DNA from: Thermus sp. CCB_US3_UF1
GTDB taxonomy: Bacteria; Deinococcota; Deinococci; Deinococcales; Thermaceae
Length of the DNA: 64,000 nucleotides
NCBI RefSeq assembly: GCF_000236585.1
Contig: NC_017278.1
Coordinates: 62,001-126,000 of the forward strand
Reading direction: 5' to 3'
Shown piece after piece: positions 61,696 through 64,000 of this stretch. The position numbers and the translations under genes were made by a program. A model generated the notes under the pieces. The model searched no databases, was not told the DNA's origin, and saw only the letters and a program-made list of their open reading frames with translations. Numbering within the stretch: position 1 is the first letter of the stretch; each line of letters starts with the position of its first letter.

Positions 61696-61706
61696 TCCCC
61701 TCTGCC

Positions 61707-62168
61707 ATGAAAGGACTCCTGAACACCCTGCACCGCGTGGAGGAAGCCCTGGCCAAGGGCTTCCTCCTCACCTCCACCCTGGTGGTCTTCCTGGGAGGGG
61801 TGGGCCGCTTCCTCGGCCACCCCCTGGACTGGTCCATGGACCTGGCCACCTTCTGCTTCGCCTGGGCGGTCTTCCTGGGGGGCGACCTGGCCCTGAAGGC
61901 CGAGCGGCACGTGGCCGTGGAGAACCTGGTGCGGCTCCTTCCCCCTGGAGGGCGCCGCTGGATTCTGGCCCTGGTGTGGGGTGCGGTGGCCCTCTTCCTG
62001 CTGGTGCTCCTGGTCTACAGCCTCCAGGCGGCCTACCAGACCCGCTTCCGCAGCTTCCAAGGCATCCCCGGCTTCAGCTACAGCTGGGTGACCCTGAGCG
62101 TGGCCCTGGGGAGCCTCCTCATGTTCCTCACCGCCTTGGGCAAGCTGCGCGCCGCCTTCTCGAGGTAA
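61707..62168 (+). CDS. dctQ: TRAP small permease DctQ
   Basis: A 153-residue protein with four membrane helices. FLGGVGRFLGHPLDWSMDLATFCFAWAVFLGGDLALKAERHVAVENL contains the conserved DctQ region, and the last helix is LGSLLMFLTALGKLRAA. It links the receptor to the large DctM channel. It lies 37 bases after dctP across the hairpin. Confidence 0.9.
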   Translation: MKGLLNTLHRVEEALAKGFLLTSTLVVFLGGVGRFLGHPLDWSMDLATFCFAWAVFLGGDLALKAERHVAVENLVRLLPPGGRRWILALVWGAVALFLLVLLVYSLQAAYQTRFRSFQGIPGFSYSWVTLSVALGSLLMFLTALGKLRAAFSR

Positions 62169-62171
62169 CCC

Positions 62172-63446
62172 ATGCTCTTGAGCTTCGCCGTCTTCTTGCT
62201 CCTCCTCCTTTTGGGCATGCCTGTGGTTTTCGCCATCGGCATCGGCGGGCTGGTCTTCTTCCTGACCCAGCCGGGGTTGCAGCTCACCATGCCGGTCCAG
62301 CTGGCCCTGGCGGAAACCCAGAACTTCTCCCTTTTGGCCATCCCCACCTTCATCCTGGCCAGCAACCTGATGAACGAGCTGGGGGTCACCCGCAGGCTCC
62401 TCCAGTTCGCCTACGTGCTCACCGGTTTCCTGCGCGGGGGGCTGGCCCAGGTGAGCGTCCTCATGGGCTTCCTCATGGGAGGGGTTTCGGGGTCGGCCAT
62501 CGCCGACGCCACCATGCAGGCCAGGCTCTTGGGGCCGGAAATGGTCCGCAAAGGGTACCCCCGCGGGTTCATCGCCGCCCTGCAGGGGTTCTCCGGCCTC
62601 CTGGCCGTGGCCATCCCCCCCAGCATCGGCCTGATCCTCTACGGGAGCATCGGCCAGGTCTCCATCGGCCAGCTCTTCGCCGGGGGCATCGGGGTAGGGG
62701 TGCTGATGGCCCTGAGCTACATGCTCACCGTGGCCTTTCTGGCGCGCCGCCAGGGGTACGCCCCCGAGGCCTCGGCTCCCCCCAAGGCCCGTGAGGTCTG
62801 GCAGGCCTTGCGGCAGAGTTTCTGGGCGGTCCTCTTCCCCTTTTTGCTCCTGGCCAGCCTGCGCTTTGGGGTCTTCGTGCCCTCGGAGGTGGGGGCGGCG
62901 GCGGTGGTCTACGCCCTCTTCGTGGGCCTGGTCTACCGGGAGCTCAGCCTGGAGCGCCTCGGCCGGGCCCTCTCCCACTCGGTGCGGGACGTGGGCATGG
63001 TGGCCCTCCTCATCTCCATGGCCGCCGTTCTGGGCTACGGGATGAAGTGGGAGATGGTGCCCCAGCAGGTTTCGGGGTTTCTGCTGGAGGCGATCCAGAA
63101 CCCCCAGGTGGCCCTCCTCCTCATCCTGATCACCCTCCTTCTCCTGGGCACGGTGCTGGACTCCACGGTGATGATCATCCTCCTCACCCCCATCCTGGTT
63201 CCGGCGGCCAAGGCCCTGGGGATCGATCTGGTCTACTTCGGCGTGCTCATGGTCCTGACCTGCGCGGTGGGCCTCCTCACCCCCCCGGTGGGCCTTTCCA
63301 TGTACTCGGTCTGCTCGGTGATGGGGTGTGGGATTGGGGAGTACGTGCGGGAGGGGTGGCCCCTCTTCCTGGCCACCCTTTGGGTCCTCCTTCTGGCCTA
63401 CCTCTTCCCCGGGGTGGTCCTCTTCCTGCCCCGGCTGCTCTTCTAA
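62172..63446 (+). CDS. dctM: TRAP large permease DctM
   Basis: A 424-residue protein with about 11-12 membrane helices. The block FLMGGVSGSAIADATMQARLLGPEMVRKGY is the scoop-loop/sodium site region typical of DctM, and LLILITLLLLGTVLDSTVMIILLTPILVPAAKALGID the second half. It provides the sodium-coupled translocation path. The 3-base gap after dctQ indicates coupling. Confidence 0.92.
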   Translation: MLLSFAVFLLLLLLGMPVVFAIGIGGLVFFLTQPGLQLTMPVQLALAETQNFSLLAIPTFILASNLMNELGVTRRLLQFAYVLTGFLRGGLAQVSVLMGFLMGGVSGSAIADATMQARLLGPEMVRKGYPRGFIAALQGFSGLLAVAIPPSIGLILYGSIGQVSIGQLFAGGIGVGVLMALSYMLTVAFLARRQGYAPEASAPPKAREVWQALRQSFWAVLFPFLLLASLRFGVFVPSEVGAAAVVYALFVGLVYRELSLERLGRALSHSVRDVGMVALLISMAAVLGYGMKWEMVPQQVSGFLLEAIQNPQVALLLILITLLLLGTVLDSTVMIILLTPILVPAAKALGIDLVYFGVLMVLTCAVGLLTPPVGLSMYSVCSVMGCGIGEYVREGWPLFLATLWVLLLAYLFPGVVLFLPRLLF

Positions 63447-63458
63447 GGGGGTAAAGGG

Positions 63459-64000
63459 ATGCGGCTTAAGGGCAAACGCGCGCTGGTGATCGCGGCGGGA
63501 CAGGGGATCGGGCGGGCCATCGCCCTGGCCTTCCGGGACGAGGGGGCCGAGGTCCTCGGGGCCACCCTGCACCCGGAGAAGCTGGAGGGGGTGGTGCCGG
63601 CGGTGCGCTTGGACGCCCGGGACAAAGGGGCCCTCCAGGCCCTCATCGGGGGGATGGCGCACCTGGACGTCCTGGTGAACGCCCAAGGGGTGGTGCCCGT
63701 GGGGGGGGTCCTCGAGGCCACGGACGAGGCCTGGGAGGAGGCCTTCCGCCTCAACGCCCAAAGCGTCTTCTGGGCCATGCAGGCCGCCCTACCCAAGATG
63801 GCGGCCCAAGGGGGCGGGAGCATCATCAACATCGCCTCCGTGGCCGCCTTCAAGGCGGTGCCCCAGCGCTTCGTCTACAGCGCCACCAAGGCCGCGGTGG
63901 TGGCCATGACCAGGGCAGCGGCCCTGGAGTTCGCCCCCCAGGGGGTGCGGGTCAACGCCATCTGCCCCGGCACCGTGGACACCCCCTCCCTGAGGGAGCG
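63459..64000 (+). CDS. Short-chain dehydrogenase (BDH2/2-keto-3-deoxy-L-fuconate dehydrogenase-like), partial
   Basis: The first 180 residues are present and the gene runs off the window. ALVIAAGQGIGRAIAL binds NAD, LDVLVNAQGVVPVGG and GGSIINIASVAAF follow, VYSATKAAVVAM holds the YxxxK motif, and NAICPGTVDTPSLRER ends the visible part. That last motif is nearly the same as in human BDH2/DHRS6 and bacterial 2-keto-3-deoxy-L-fuconate dehydrogenases. With the aldolase and IclR regulator, the substrate is probably a keto-deoxy sugar acid or hydroxy acid. GGGG lies before the ATG, 12 bases after the dctM stop. Confidence 0.85.
   Translation, partial: MRLKGKRALVIAAGQGIGRAIALAFRDEGAEVLGATLHPEKLEGVVPAVRLDARDKGALQALIGGMAHLDVLVNAQGVVPVGGVLEATDEAWEEAFRLNAQSVFWAMQAALPKMAAQGGGSIINIASVAAFKAVPQRFVYSATKAAVVAMTRAAALEFAPQGVRVNAICPGTVDTPSLRE

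Overview
The window is very GC-rich, its genes are packed with 1-4 base overlaps, several starts look leaderless, and many proteins resemble Thermus proteins. One acyl-CoA ligase closely resembles the structurally known T. thermophilus ttLC-FACS. I read it as a chromosomal segment of a Thermus species or close relative. An accessory half (about 1-29 kb, more AT and mobile) is joined to an ordinary catabolic half (29-64 kb).

Bases 1-5,500 look like one end of an integrated element: a tyrosine recombinase, an archaeo-eukaryotic-primase-like replication protein, an excisionase-like helix-turn-helix protein, a zinc-finger protein, a cluster of 9-bp iteron-like repeats and a broken winged-helix gene. 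An IS4-type insertion sequence (5519-6689) follows.

Bases 6,710-24,180 are all on the minus strand and form a defence island. In transcription order it holds a Ro60-type TROVE/vWA protein (Rsr) with a candidate structured RNA upstream, a YbjN-like protein, a small tyrosine-rich repeat protein, an unknown protein, a DrmD-like SNF2 helicase, a PglX/DrmMI-like adenine methyltransferase with a 9-bp homopolymer in its coding sequence, a 665-residue Argonaute-like protein whose catalytic residues appear lost, and an 1848-residue DruE-like DEAD helicase with DUF1998 and a nuclease-like tail. The last four genes are the best candidate for an undescribed system: a DISARM/Druantia-like chassis with an inactive Argonaute between methyltransferase and helicase. 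An IS256-type element (24581-25836), a four-repeat type I-E-like CRISPR array without cas genes, and a phospholipase-D/ATPase fusion gene follow.

The right half is organic-acid uptake and acyl-CoA metabolism. A first livKHMGF branched-chain-type ABC operon (29.3-35.7 kb) includes a PaaK-family ligase and an SDR. Divergent from it runs a MerR regulator with an acyl-CoA dehydrogenase, APH-family kinase, DUF6285 protein and histidine phosphatase, a set resembling LvaABC-type 4-hydroxyacyl-CoA degradation. Next come two TAXI receptors, a fused TRAP permease, a frameshifted benzoylformate-decarboxylase-like gene, and a TetR regulator heading a fatty-acid or short-acid operon. A second liv operon (52.7-59.1 kb) follows.

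Three sites with the same palindrome (ACCGACCGGTCGGT type), each placed at the predicted transcription start of a TTGACR promoter, tie the TetR gene, the TRAP operon and the second liv operon into one regulon. The window ends with a KDPG aldolase, an IclR regulator, a DctPQM TRAP transporter and a partial SDR, which looks like a sugar-acid locus.
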